Notes: generated by a model not told the origin, from the sequence alone. A stretch of DNA of 7,079 nt from Desulfurococcales archaeon (GCA_027012045.1 JALUZI010000158.1:1-7079), one strand, 5' to 3'. Positions 1 to 5,275 are shown, counted from the first letter of the stretch. Program-made: numbers and translations.

Positions 1-923
1 AGAGGACTCGTGATGCTGTGCAACGGGCGCTTTCCGCCGCTATGGACCGGTTGTCCAAGATAAGTAAGGTGCCGCCTAACGGCCTGGCTGTCTTCTGCGG
101 GGAGAATATGGAGACGGGAGATTTCGTGTGCTACGTTTTCTCTCCACCCGAGAAAGTCCCCGTTTACTTCTATAGGACAGATAAGGAGTTCCACTTAGAG
201 TTCCTGGAGGATATGCTTGAAGAGAAAGATGTTATTGGAATAATAATAGTAGAGAGGGATGAGGCTACCCTGGGTATACTGCAGGGATCGAGGCTTGAGG
301 TTCTCGAGGAGGTTTCTGACTATATTCCAGGCAAACATAAGATGGGTGGCCAGAGCCAAAGGAGGTATGATAGGATTATAGAACAGATGGTTTCGGATTT
401 CTTTAAACGAGTGGCTGAGAGGGCCAACAAATACTTCCTTCCCTACTTGGAGCAGGGGAGGCTTAAAGGCCTAATAATCGCGGGGCCAGGATATGCGAAG
501 GCCGACTTCCTGGAGTCGGGGAACCTGGATTATAGGCTTAGGAAGCTCGTTTCCAAGCAATTGATCGATGTTGCATATCAGGGAATACAAGGTTTGAAGG
601 AGACTGTTCTGAAGGCGGAGGATGTGATTGAGACTCAGAGGTATAGGGATGCTATTAATGCTCTTGAAGAGTTCAAGTTGCACTTGGCCAAGGATACCGG
701 TATGGCTGTTTACGGTGAGAAAGAGGTTCTTGCCGCGTTGAATAATGGCATGTTAAAGTACTTGTTAATACATGAGGAAAGAGAGGATTTGGACTCTCTC
801 GTTGAGAAGGCTAAGAATATGGGTACTAAACCTGTAATAATACCGAAGAGTATACCTGAAGCCGAGTGGCTTAAATCAACATTTAACGGGTTGGCAGGTG
901 TCCTCAGGTTCAAGCCTAGGTAA
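1..923 (+). CDS. prf1: Archaeal peptide chain release factor 1 (aRF1), 5'-truncated
   Basis: Class I release factor: in the ribosomal A site it reads all three stop codons and triggers hydrolysis of peptidyl-tRNA. The frame is open to the left edge (codons from base 3, reading RTRDAVQRAL), so roughly 60 N-terminal residues, including the NIKS stop-reading motif, lie outside the window. A GTG at 18 is in frame but is internal, because family similarity continues upstream of it. Counting from that GTG, residues 22-65 are the end of domain 1, the catalytic GGQ is at 110-112 inside PGKHKMGGQSQRRYDR, and domain 3 runs from about 227 to 301. The YxCxxxF motif of eRF1 reads YRTDKEF (52-58), with Thr in place of Cys. 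Domain 3 is short and has no cysteines, so the zinc-binding minidomain seen in many euryarchaeal aRF1s appears absent. The gene converges on nadM. Identification is secure from the GGQ context and the domain order. Confidence 0.96.
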   Translation, partial: RTRDAVQRALSAAMDRLSKISKVPPNGLAVFCGENMETGDFVCYVFSPPEKVPVYFYRTDKEFHLEFLEDMLEEKDVIGIIIVERDEATLGILQGSRLEVLEEVSDYIPGKHKMGGQSQRRYDRIIEQMVSDFFKRVAERANKYFLPYLEQGRLKGLIIAGPGYAKADFLESGNLDYRLRKLVSKQLIDVAYQGIQGLKETVLKAEDVIETQRYRDAINALEEFKLHLAKDTGMAVYGEKEVLAALNNGMLKYLLIHEEREDLDSLVEKAKNMGTKPVIIPKSIPEAEWLKSTFNGLAGVLRFKPR

Positions 924-934
924 AACGGGTTTTA
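921..934. terminator. Palindrome across the aRF1/nadM convergent stops, possible bidirectional terminator
   Basis: TAAAACGGGTTTTA is a perfect 6-2-6 inverted repeat. Its left arm starts with the aRF1 TAA (921-923) and its right arm ends with the nadM TAA read on the minus strand (934-932). Each strand therefore ends with a short T run right after a stop codon. Archaeal termination relies mainly on T-rich tracts, so a shared bidirectional terminator is plausible, but a run of four T is short and the stem is AT-rich. Confidence 0.4.
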
Positions 935-1456
935 ATCCTCCATAGATATTTCCTGTATCCGTTTGACACCGCCTATTTCCTCTATATACTCGGGTATCCC
1001 CGGCGGCACCAGCTCCTTCCACCTAGGGTCATTCTTGGCTATCAGTTCCCTTATCAGTGTCCCCCTGTAGATCTCCCTGTTGAATAGGGGAGGATGCTCC
1101 ACTTTGTAGCCCGCGTCTTTGAATATCCTTGCTATGATTGGGTTCCTCGTTATTATAGACTCGATCTTAGGCACATAGCTCAACACGTAATAGGTACATC
1201 CTATATTGGTTTCGAGGGTCGGAACAGCCGAGGTAACTATTCTCTCTAGCCCAATATTTGACGTCTCGGCAGCTATCCTAATCATTTCAAGTCTTTCACC
1301 AGCAGTGAAAGGATTCCTCGGTGTATAGTTCTCGGAAGCCATTCCTATGAGTAGAACCACTTCATCGTAACCTAGTTTAAGAGCCCATTTTATGAGCTCT
1401 AAGTGACCCTTATGTAATGGTTGGAACCTCCCGAATATCATCGCCCTCCTCTTCAC
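932..1456 (-). CDS. nadM: Nicotinamide-nucleotide adenylyltransferase, archaeal NadM type
   Basis: Joins NMN and ATP to give NAD and pyrophosphate in the cytoplasm, the last step of NAD synthesis. The 174-aa product is full length for archaeal NadM. From the chosen start: GRFQPLHKGH at 9-18 with the HxGH nucleotidyl-transfer motif (H15, H18), NPFTAGER at 48-55, PPLFNREIY at 122-130, and GTLIR at 132-136 for the usual SGTxIR. The C-terminal PEYIEEIGGVKRI also fits the family. Start choice: GTG at 1456 has GGTGA six bases upstream (read on the minus strand). TTG at 1462 would sit directly against that site, and ATG at 1441 has GAGGAGG only three bases away. Odd points: the nicotinamide-site segment is TLETNIGCTYY, where the Methanothermobacter enzyme has DIECNALWV. 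The Asn is kept but the Asp and Trp are lost, so substrate preference is less certain than the fold. Divergent from the COG3199 kinase. Confidence 0.88.
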   Translation of the reverse strand: MKRRAMIFGRFQPLHKGHLELIKWALKLGYDEVVLLIGMASENYTPRNPFTAGERLEMIRIAAETSNIGLERIVTSAVPTLETNIGCTYYVLSYVPKIESIITRNPIIARIFKDAGYKVEHPPLFNREIYRGTLIRELIAKNDPRWKELVPPGIPEYIEEIGGVKRIQEISMED

Positions 1457-1483
1457 ACACAATCACCAGGCGCTTCTACGATG

Positions 1484-1489
1484 TATATA
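1484..1489 (+). promoter_or_regulatory. Candidate TATA box for the COG3199 kinase gene
   Basis: TATATA lies in the 73-bp divergent gap. A start site about 25 bases downstream (near 1510) would leave a leader of about 20 nt holding the GGAG ribosome binding site at 1519-1522, seven bases before the TTG start at 1530. On the opposite strand, TTAATAAT (1511-1504) is a matching candidate for nadM. Assigned by spacing and base composition only. Confidence 0.4.
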
Positions 1490-1529
1490 GGTGTAGCATT
1501 GTTGATTATTAATAGTAGGGAGATAGTAT

Positions 1530-2654
1530 TTGAGAATGGGATTTCTGGTAAACCCTGTTTCCGGCACAGGTGGCCTAGCCGGGTTTAAGGGAACAGACGG
1601 CATCTTCTTTGAGGCGGTGAAGAGGGGAGGTATTCCACTGTCCTATAGGAAAGCGTATCTATTCCTAAGAGGATTATCGTCATTTCTATGTAATAGAAAT
1701 GTGAGCTTTGAAATAATCACTCCTCCGAGCTATATGGGTTACAGTTTGGTGAAGCCATTATTGCACAAATGCAATAATGTTCAAGTCAAAGTGACTAGGT
1801 CCTTTCGACTAGATACTTTCCCTTCAACACGCTACCATACATTGAGAGCTATTAGAGAAATGATCGATGAGAAGGTTGATTTCATTGTTTTCACAGGGGG
1901 AGATGGTACTGCAAGGGATGTATTAGAAGCTATAGATGAGGACAATGTTCCAGTACTTGGAGTACCAGCAGGAGTCAAAGTGTTTAGTGCCGTGTTCGCA
2001 TATACACCTGTGGATGCATCGCTTACAATCCAAGAGTTCATAGAAAACCCGACAAATAGAAAAGTGGAGTTAAGAGAAGTTGTTGACTGGGACCCAGCTA
2101 GCGATGGCCGCTTAATAACTTATGGTTATCTACCAGTTATTACGAGAGAAGGACTAGTTCAGCCATCCAAATCCCCGGGTTGCTATAATGGTTTGGAAGG
2201 CGCGGTTGACTACATTTTAGAATTCATGAATAACAAGCCGGATACTCTATTCCTAACAGGACCCGGTAGGACTGTGAAGTTTATACATGAAAGGATTAAC
2301 GCTCCTTATACGTTGTTTGGTGTTGACGCTCTAGAAAACGGTCACGTTGTGGGACTTGATTTGGACTATAAGAGTATAGTGGATCTCATCAAAGATAGAG
2401 AGGAGTTTTACGTTATCGTCACACCTATTGGAGGACAGGGAGTTTTGTTTGGACGGGGTAACCATCAGTTTGGTCCTATTGTGTTGGAGAGGCTTAAACG
2501 GGAGAATCTATTGGTTGTTTCTAGTGAGTGTAAATTAAGGGGTATCCGTAGTCTAAAAATAGATACTGGTTACCCTAGGCTTGACAGTAAATTCAAGGGG
2601 TATATTAGGGTCATAACTGGTTACATGGAAGAGAGGGTGGTTCTCGTTGAATGA
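1530..2654 (+). CDS. ATP-NAD/AcoX-like kinase family protein (COG3199)
   Basis: Predicted sugar-nucleotide kinase of the NAD-kinase superfamily, expected to phosphorylate NAD or a related substrate with ATP or polyphosphate. It is full length (374 aa). Visible landmarks: N-terminal GFLVNPVSGTGG (4-15) then FKGTD (19-23), the diagnostic GGDGT at 123-127, GVPAGVKVFSAVFA (144-157), GPGRT (244-248), TPIGGQGVLFGRGNHQ (298-313) and a C-terminal GYIRVITGY (357-365). These features in this order are those of COG3199 rather than of classical NAD kinase (COG0061). Start: TTG 1530 has GGAG seven bases upstream and gives the family-like MRMGFLVNP; ATG 1536 is the alternative. Divergent from nadM, which supports a role in NAD(P) metabolism. 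The stop overlaps the next gene by 8 nt. The coding sequence contains a perfect 10-bp inverted repeat at 1756-1779. The true substrate has not been read from the sequence. Confidence 0.88.
   Translation: MRMGFLVNPVSGTGGLAGFKGTDGIFFEAVKRGGIPLSYRKAYLFLRGLSSFLCNRNVSFEIITPPSYMGYSLVKPLLHKCNNVQVKVTRSFRLDTFPSTRYHTLRAIREMIDEKVDFIVFTGGDGTARDVLEAIDEDNVPVLGVPAGVKVFSAVFAYTPVDASLTIQEFIENPTNRKVELREVVDWDPASDGRLITYGYLPVITREGLVQPSKSPGCYNGLEGAVDYILEFMNNKPDTLFLTGPGRTVKFIHERINAPYTLFGVDALENGHVVGLDLDYKSIVDLIKDREEFYVIVTPIGGQGVLFGRGNHQFGPIVLERLKRENLLVVSSECKLRGIRSLKIDTGYPRLDSKFKGYIRVITGYMEERVVLVE
1756..1779. repeat. Perfect 10-bp inverted repeat with 4-nt loop inside the COG3199 gene
   Basis: CATTATTGCA (1756-1765), loop CAAA, then TGCAATAATG (1770-1779) form a perfect hairpin within the coding sequence, over codons for the LLHKCNN segment. 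It could form in mRNA or be a symmetric protein site. Its role is unknown. Confidence 0.75.
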
Positions 2655-3264
2655 AACGTACTACGGTGTAACTTACTATACGAGGCCCAAGCGGGGATTG
2701 CTAGAAAAAGTGTATGGAGAGCCAGTGTCCTGGGTTTTAGGTATTTTCTCAATAGCATTCGCTTTCCTAGGAATTGACATGTTCCATGTGGACGCTTATA
2801 TGAACCTCTACAACGATGGTCTGCTTGCAGGGCTCATTGTTGGAATGGTCATACACGAGTCAGCGCATAAGTATGCTGGTAGAAAGAACGGTTGCGTGTC
2901 AATGTATGTAACCACTACATGGGGTGTTCTAGTAACTCTAGCCTCAGGATTTTTCCCTGTAAAACTCTTGATCCCGGGATATACAAGTATAGCTTGTTTC
3001 TATAGGCTCACGTCTAAAGGAGAATTTGAGATATCGAGCTGGGGTCCACTTACAAATATAATTCTAGCATTCATAGGTATAATTGTTTACCGACTCGGAG
3101 TCTATCCATTGTTCACACTGGGGTTTACAGGCATTAACGTGTGGTTGGCTCTTTTCAACCTACTGCCCATCCCACCGCTTGATGGATGGAAGATGATGAA
3201 GACAAATATTACAGCATGGGGCATCATGTTTGCAGTAACCATAGTATTGTTCAGTTTGATATGA
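2647..3264 (+). CDS. Short M50-family (site-2 protease-like) membrane zinc metalloprotease
   Basis: Predicted intramembrane metalloprotease that cuts membrane proteins within the bilayer. The 205-aa protein has HESAH at 70-74 (HExxH: two zinc-binding His and the catalytic Glu) in a hydrophobic helix, SWGPLTN at 131-137 (counterpart of the family's GPxxN) and NLLPIPPLDG at 171-180, whose Asp179 is the expected third zinc ligand. Hydrophobic segments lie near 27-45, 58-76, 88-110, 129-150, 155-175 and 190-205. There is no PDZ domain and no cytoplasmic tail, so this is a minimal catalytic core. Start: TTG 2647 has GAGGGTGG six bases upstream, within the end of the kinase gene. The nearby ATG at 2651 is in another frame. 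The 8-nt overlap implies translational coupling with the kinase. The target protein is unknown; a regulator or anti-sigma-like substrate cannot be seen nearby. Confidence 0.88.
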   Translation: MNETYYGVTYYTRPKRGLLEKVYGEPVSWVLGIFSIAFAFLGIDMFHVDAYMNLYNDGLLAGLIVGMVIHESAHKYAGRKNGCVSMYVTTTWGVLVTLASGFFPVKLLIPGYTSIACFYRLTSKGEFEISSWGPLTNIILAFIGIIVYRLGVYPLFTLGFTGINVWLALFNLLPIPPLDGWKMMKTNITAWGIMFAVTIVLFSLI

Positions 3265-3314
3265 TGTAATTTGGTAAACTAGTATTGGAGTTAGGAGGGT
3301 ATGAATAAGTGGGC

Positions 3315-3587
3315 TTAGGATGTTTTAGGCGAAATCCTAGGTTTAACTTCTAATGGTTCATACTTGAGGATTTCGTCTCTGGTTTTTAACGATTCCTCTA
3401 ATGGGTCATTAGAACTTGCTAGGTTCCTCCTCTTAATATACTCCTCTAATATGTATGGAGGAAGAGACTTCAGTGACGGGACTTCTGCTGTATTAAACCT
3501 TTTACGGTACCATTCAACGAAGTCTTCAACTAGACCCGCGGAGACGATTAGGTCTACGAGTTCGGACGTGTTAAAACTTTGGGCCAA
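3315..3587 (-). CDS. Uncharacterised 90-aa charged protein
   Basis: I do not recognise this family. The protein is soluble and charged. Residues 7-32 look like two amphipathic helices (SELVDLIVSAG and VEDFVEWYRKRF), followed by a proline-containing turn and a third helix (PPYILEEYIKRRN, 43-55), then a Lys/Glu/Pro-rich and probably disordered tail. No cysteines, signal peptide or membrane segment. The frame is preferred over the 101-codon frame on the other strand because its TTG start at 3587 has a strong GAGGTGG (3601-3595) at a seven-base spacing, and because the composition is that of a real soluble protein. It converges on the M50 gene (50-bp gap) and diverges from the four-cysteine gene at 3760. 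The leader contains a small inverted repeat that could compete with the ribosome binding site. Confidence is moderate because the gene is short. Confidence 0.62.
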   Translation of the reverse strand: MAQSFNTSELVDLIVSAGLVEDFVEWYRKRFNTAEVPSLKSLPPYILEEYIKRRNLASSNDPLEESLKTRDEILKYEPLEVKPRISPKTS

Positions 3588-3625
3588 CTATAGGCCACCT
3601 CTCACGTATCATTTGTTAGGATTAG

Positions 3626-3640
3626 GGTGGGTTTGCCACC
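3626..3640 (-). promoter_or_regulatory. Leader inverted repeat complementary to the ribosome binding site
   Basis: Read on the minus strand this is GGTGG-CAAAC-CCACC, a perfect 5-5-5 inverted repeat about 25 nt before the GAGGTGG ribosome binding site of the 90-aa gene. The CCACC arm can pair either with the first GGTGG or with the GGTGG of the binding site. It lies in the transcript only if the promoter is the TTTTAAA at 3671-3665; a second TATA candidate at 3653-3646 would start transcription downstream of it. Confidence 0.25.
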
Positions 3641-3710
3641 TTCTCTATATTATGCTCTTACAAGTTTAAAAGGGTTAGTATATTGAGTCAACTATTTAGC
3701 CTTGCCGGAT

Positions 3711-3718
3711 TATTATAT
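3711..3718 (+). promoter_or_regulatory. Candidate TATA box for the 108-aa four-cysteine gene
   Basis: TATTATAT sits in the 172-bp divergent gap 3588-3759. A start about 25 bases downstream (near 3740) gives a 20-nt leader containing GGAGGTG at 3747-3753, six bases before ATG 3760. The rest of this gap holds the minus-strand promoter candidates (3671-3665 and 3653-3646) and a leader inverted repeat; no RNA gene is seen in it. Confidence 0.45.
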
Positions 3719-3759
3719 GGTTTTGGAGAGTTATAATTAATTGGTTGGAGGTGTTCAAA

Positions 3760-4086
3760 ATGTCTAAAGTTGATGATTTCGATTCCATTATATCTGAGGA
3801 CTCGGAGCAAAAAGAGATGGATGCAAAGAATAGATGGGTAAACAAGATGCTTAAGAGTGCAAAGCGGAAACACAGGCTATGCCCTTACTATGATAAGAAA
3901 ACACAGGCTTGCTTCCTGATGCTGACATTGAAGGGTACGGACGGTAAATGCGATAGAGATGGAAGGTTCGATAACTGCCCCATATTCATCGAGTACCTAG
4001 AGAAAGCATACCAGCATTATGTTGAGAAAAAGAAGCCGCTTCCATCGGACTTCCAGGATCTAGTAAACCCTTGGTTAGTCATATAG
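3760..4086 (+). CDS. Small four-cysteine protein with CPY...C...C...CPIF pattern
   Basis: 108-aa protein of unrecognised family. The N-terminal 25 residues are acidic and probably flexible. A basic stretch (KMLKSAKRKHR, 29-39) leads into a four-cysteine module: C41 in CPYY, C51, C64 and C73 in CPIF (spacings 10, 13 and 9). A helix follows (FIEYLEKAYQHYVEKKK, 75-91). Four conserved-looking cysteines in a soluble thermophile protein suggest a bound zinc ion or iron-sulfur cluster; this is inference. ATG 3760 is chosen over the upstream TTG 3745 because GGAGGTG (3747-3753) is a near-perfect ribosome binding site six bases before the ATG, and the TTG start would overlap it. The 3' end overlaps the convergent winged-helix gene by 12 nt. 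The 85-aa protein at 4956-5213 has a similar cysteine pattern. Confidence 0.8.
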   Translation: MSKVDDFDSIISEDSEQKEMDAKNRWVNKMLKSAKRKHRLCPYYDKKTQACFLMLTLKGTDGKCDRDGRFDNCPIFIEYLEKAYQHYVEKKKPLPSDFQDLVNPWLVI

Positions 4087-4419
4087 ATTAGAGGGCCGTT
4101 CAATACCCTCGAGATACATGGAACCTTCGAAATCCTCTTCATCAATATACTCGGCCAAGAAATAGCGTCCCTGTTTATCGTAGTCAACCTTCCTTTCCTC
4201 TATCAACGTGTTCAACGCTCTCCTAATCTTGTCTTCACTAGCCAATCCAGATAAGTATGAGTGTAGCTGACGAATAGTCTGCGGGCCGTCTTTAAGCAGT
4301 TTCAACAGAATATCCCGGAGCTCGTCTTCATTGGGAGCCGTCATCACGACGAGATCCGTATCTTCATAGAGGACGGATAGGCTTATATCATCCTGCTTGG
4401 GGTTATCCTCGAATTCCAT
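4075..4419 (-). CDS. Small winged-helix DNA-binding protein
   Basis: 114-aa protein with an acidic N-terminal 30 residues, then a winged helix-turn-helix: helix 1 about 31-44 (EDELRDILLKLLKD), helix 2 about 48-56 (TIRQLHSYL), recognition helix about 61-76 (SEDKIRRALNTLIEER), and a beta wing about 77-90 (KVDYDKQGRYFLAEY). The C-terminal tail is acidic. No metal-binding or ligand-binding domain is present, so it is probably a simple transcriptional regulator; its acidic ends are also compatible with a protein-protein role. Start: ATG 4419 with AGGTG seven bases upstream (4431-4427). It is divergent from the 123-aa gene, whose upstream region carries two perfect palindromes, so regulation of that promoter or of its own is a reasonable guess but is not shown. 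The stop overlaps the four-cysteine gene by 12 nt. I cannot assign a named family. Confidence 0.8.
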   Translation of the reverse strand: MEFEDNPKQDDISLSVLYEDTDLVVMTAPNEDELRDILLKLLKDGPQTIRQLHSYLSGLASEDKIRRALNTLIEERKVDYDKQGRYFLAEYIDEEDFEGSMYLEGIERPSNLYD

Positions 4420-4481
4420 TTCTTCACACCTTCAATCCGGGTTTATTTACTGGTACTGTGAATATAGAGGTGGAGGTTGAT

Positions 4482-4544
4482 ATGGATAAACTTTTTGTTT
4501 ACGGTGGACACATGTGTCTTAACCCTTATATAAGGTACGCATAG
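4482..4544 (+). CDS. Possible 20-residue small ORF upstream of the 123-aa gene
   Basis: ATG 4482 opens a 20-codon frame (MDKLFVYGGH then MCLNPYIRYA) ending at TAG 4542-4544. It is preceded by a rich GGTGGAGGTTGAT ribosome-binding-like stretch (4469-4481) and by TTTATTTA at 4442-4449 in a reasonable promoter position. Against it: it is very short, its binding-site spacing is tight (four bases after GGAGGT), and it overlaps both palindromes and the TATA box of the next gene. It could be a leader peptide, a gene remnant or chance. Confidence 0.2.
   Translation: MDKLFVYGGHMCLNPYIRYA
4507..4518. promoter_or_regulatory. Perfect 12-bp palindrome, candidate operator
   Basis: GACACATGTGTC is its own reverse complement. 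It ends six bases before the TATA-containing palindrome at 4524-4535, in the region where archaeal BRE elements and upstream regulator sites lie. A dimeric regulator would fit. The winged-helix gene transcribed away from this region is the nearest candidate. Confidence 0.5.
4524..4535 (+). promoter_or_regulatory. Palindromic TATA box (CCTTATATAAGG)
   Basis: A perfect 12-bp palindrome containing TTATATAA, the strongest TATA-like element in the window. A start about 25 bases downstream (near 4555) would give the 123-aa gene a leader of about 35 nt ending with an AGGGGGT ribosome binding site before ATG 4592. Because the element is symmetric it could also be used leftward, or serve as a regulator site that blocks TBP. 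Confidence 0.6.
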
Positions 4545-4591
4545 GAAAAAGTGTAACGCATTGTCACCTGGAAATTAGGGGGTTCAACTAT

Positions 4592-4963
4592 ATGTGTATA
4601 ACGAAGATTCAGCTACACGAAATAAACGTGATAAGGGGGCTGATAATAGATCTCGCCTCGCAGTACACCATGCTTCTGGGTAAGCTTCCTGATGAGGGAA
4701 GACTAGAAATCTTGAGGTATATAGGGATGGCCAATGATCTCGTCAGTAGCATAAACGGGTTCGTGTCCGGTATAAATGGAAAAAATAATGGAATGCTGTG
4801 TAGTGATGCTTCATTATTGCTCGATAAAGCTAGAAGTGTTTACTCGGAACTAGAGAACAGCGAGTCTGCTCTATTCTTCAAGACCTATACATACCGTCTC
4901 ATAGATAGTCTTCGGAAGATACAAGTATCGTGTTGCAAGGAAGTCGTGGAATTATCTATGTAA
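4592..4963 (+). CDS. Uncharacterised 123-aa helical protein
   Basis: No recognised family. The protein is predicted to be almost entirely helical: long stretches with heptad-like hydrophobics at about 8-30, 36-62, 71-92 and 95-118, broken by a Gly/Asn turn (NGKNNG, 62-67). It has four cysteines (C2, C69, C113, C114) without a clear metal-site pattern and no membrane segment. A four-helix bundle of the kind found in small regulatory or toxin-antitoxin-like proteins is possible, but nothing specific supports that. ATG 4592 follows AGGGGGT (4577-4583) at eight bases and a clear TATA element at 4524-4535, which supports real expression. Its 3' end overlaps the convergent 85-aa gene by 8 nt. Confidence 0.62.
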   Translation: MCITKIQLHEINVIRGLIIDLASQYTMLLGKLPDEGRLEILRYIGMANDLVSSINGFVSGINGKNNGMLCSDASLLLDKARSVYSELENSESALFFKTYTYRLIDSLRKIQVSCCKEVVELSM

Positions 4964-5213
4964 ATAAATCCTTAAGGAAATCACCGTACCTCTTAAACGG
5001 GCACTTCTCCCAGAATTCCTCACAAAGCCTTGCCTCATGCCTTGTCAGAGCTCTACCCTGAACCTTACATACGGCAATATAGCCATCTCCTTCGTCGTGG
5101 ACTTCGAAGTAAGGGCATTTTGAGGCAGGTTTAATCTCGAGTAAGTTAGCTATTTTAGTGTGTTTAACACTGCTTCTTCTCTGCTGGAACAATGAGTCAC
5201 TAGTAAAGCTCAA
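4956..5213 (-). CDS. Small four-cysteine protein with CPYF...C...C...CPF pattern
   Basis: 85-aa protein of unrecognised family. The N-terminus is basic and Ser-rich (QQRRSSVKHTK, 10-20). The cysteine module is C33 in CPYF, C49, C64 and C71 in CPF (spacings 16, 15 and 7), with an acidic insert (EVHDEGDG) between the first two and an RHEARLCEEFWEKCPF helix at the end. The cysteines probably bind zinc or an iron-sulfur cluster. The order CPY-aromatic, C, C, CP-hydrophobic, then a Tyr and an acidic/hydrophobic tail resembles the 108-aa protein at 3760-4086, although spacings differ. The start is TTG 5213, the only good start in the frame, with AGGGTG (5226-5221) seven bases upstream. It lies 62 bp downstream of the COG2403 gene on the same strand, so it may be cotranscribed with it or use its own AT-rich element (TTTTATT, 5240-5234). 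Confidence 0.75.
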   Translation of the reverse strand: MSFTSDSLFQQRRSSVKHTKIANLLEIKPASKCPYFEVHDEGDGYIAVCKVQGRALTRHEARLCEEFWEKCPFKRYGDFLKDLFT

Positions 5214-5275
5214 CTCGTAGCACCCTTAACTCGAATAAAACTTTTTGTGTTAAAAGGATTAAATTGTTAGTTGAC

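Noticed and set aside
3301..3318. Five-codon frame (MNKWA) after a GGAGTTAGGAGGGT stretch
   Set aside because: Too short to support as a gene; it sits in the convergent gap after the M50 gene.
3364..3669. 101-codon open frame on the plus strand opposite the 90-aa gene
   Set aside because: No ribosome binding site at its start, Ser/Leu-rich shadow-like composition, and it is antisense to a frame with a strong GAGGTGG site and better protein character.
3769..3797. C/D-box sRNA-like pattern (TTGATGA followed by CTGA after 17 bases)
   Set aside because: It lies at the start of the four-cysteine coding sequence, the C box has T instead of a purine at the first position, and no second box pair is visible.
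4336..4348. Perfect C-box match GTGATGA on the minus strand
   Set aside because: No CTGA at suitable distance; it is within the winged-helix coding sequence.
4488..5248. Direct repeat AAACTTTTTGT at 4488-4498 and 5238-5248
   Set aside because: An 11-base AT-rich match in two intergenic regions; likely chance or general promoter composition, with no further shared flanks beyond ATAAA.
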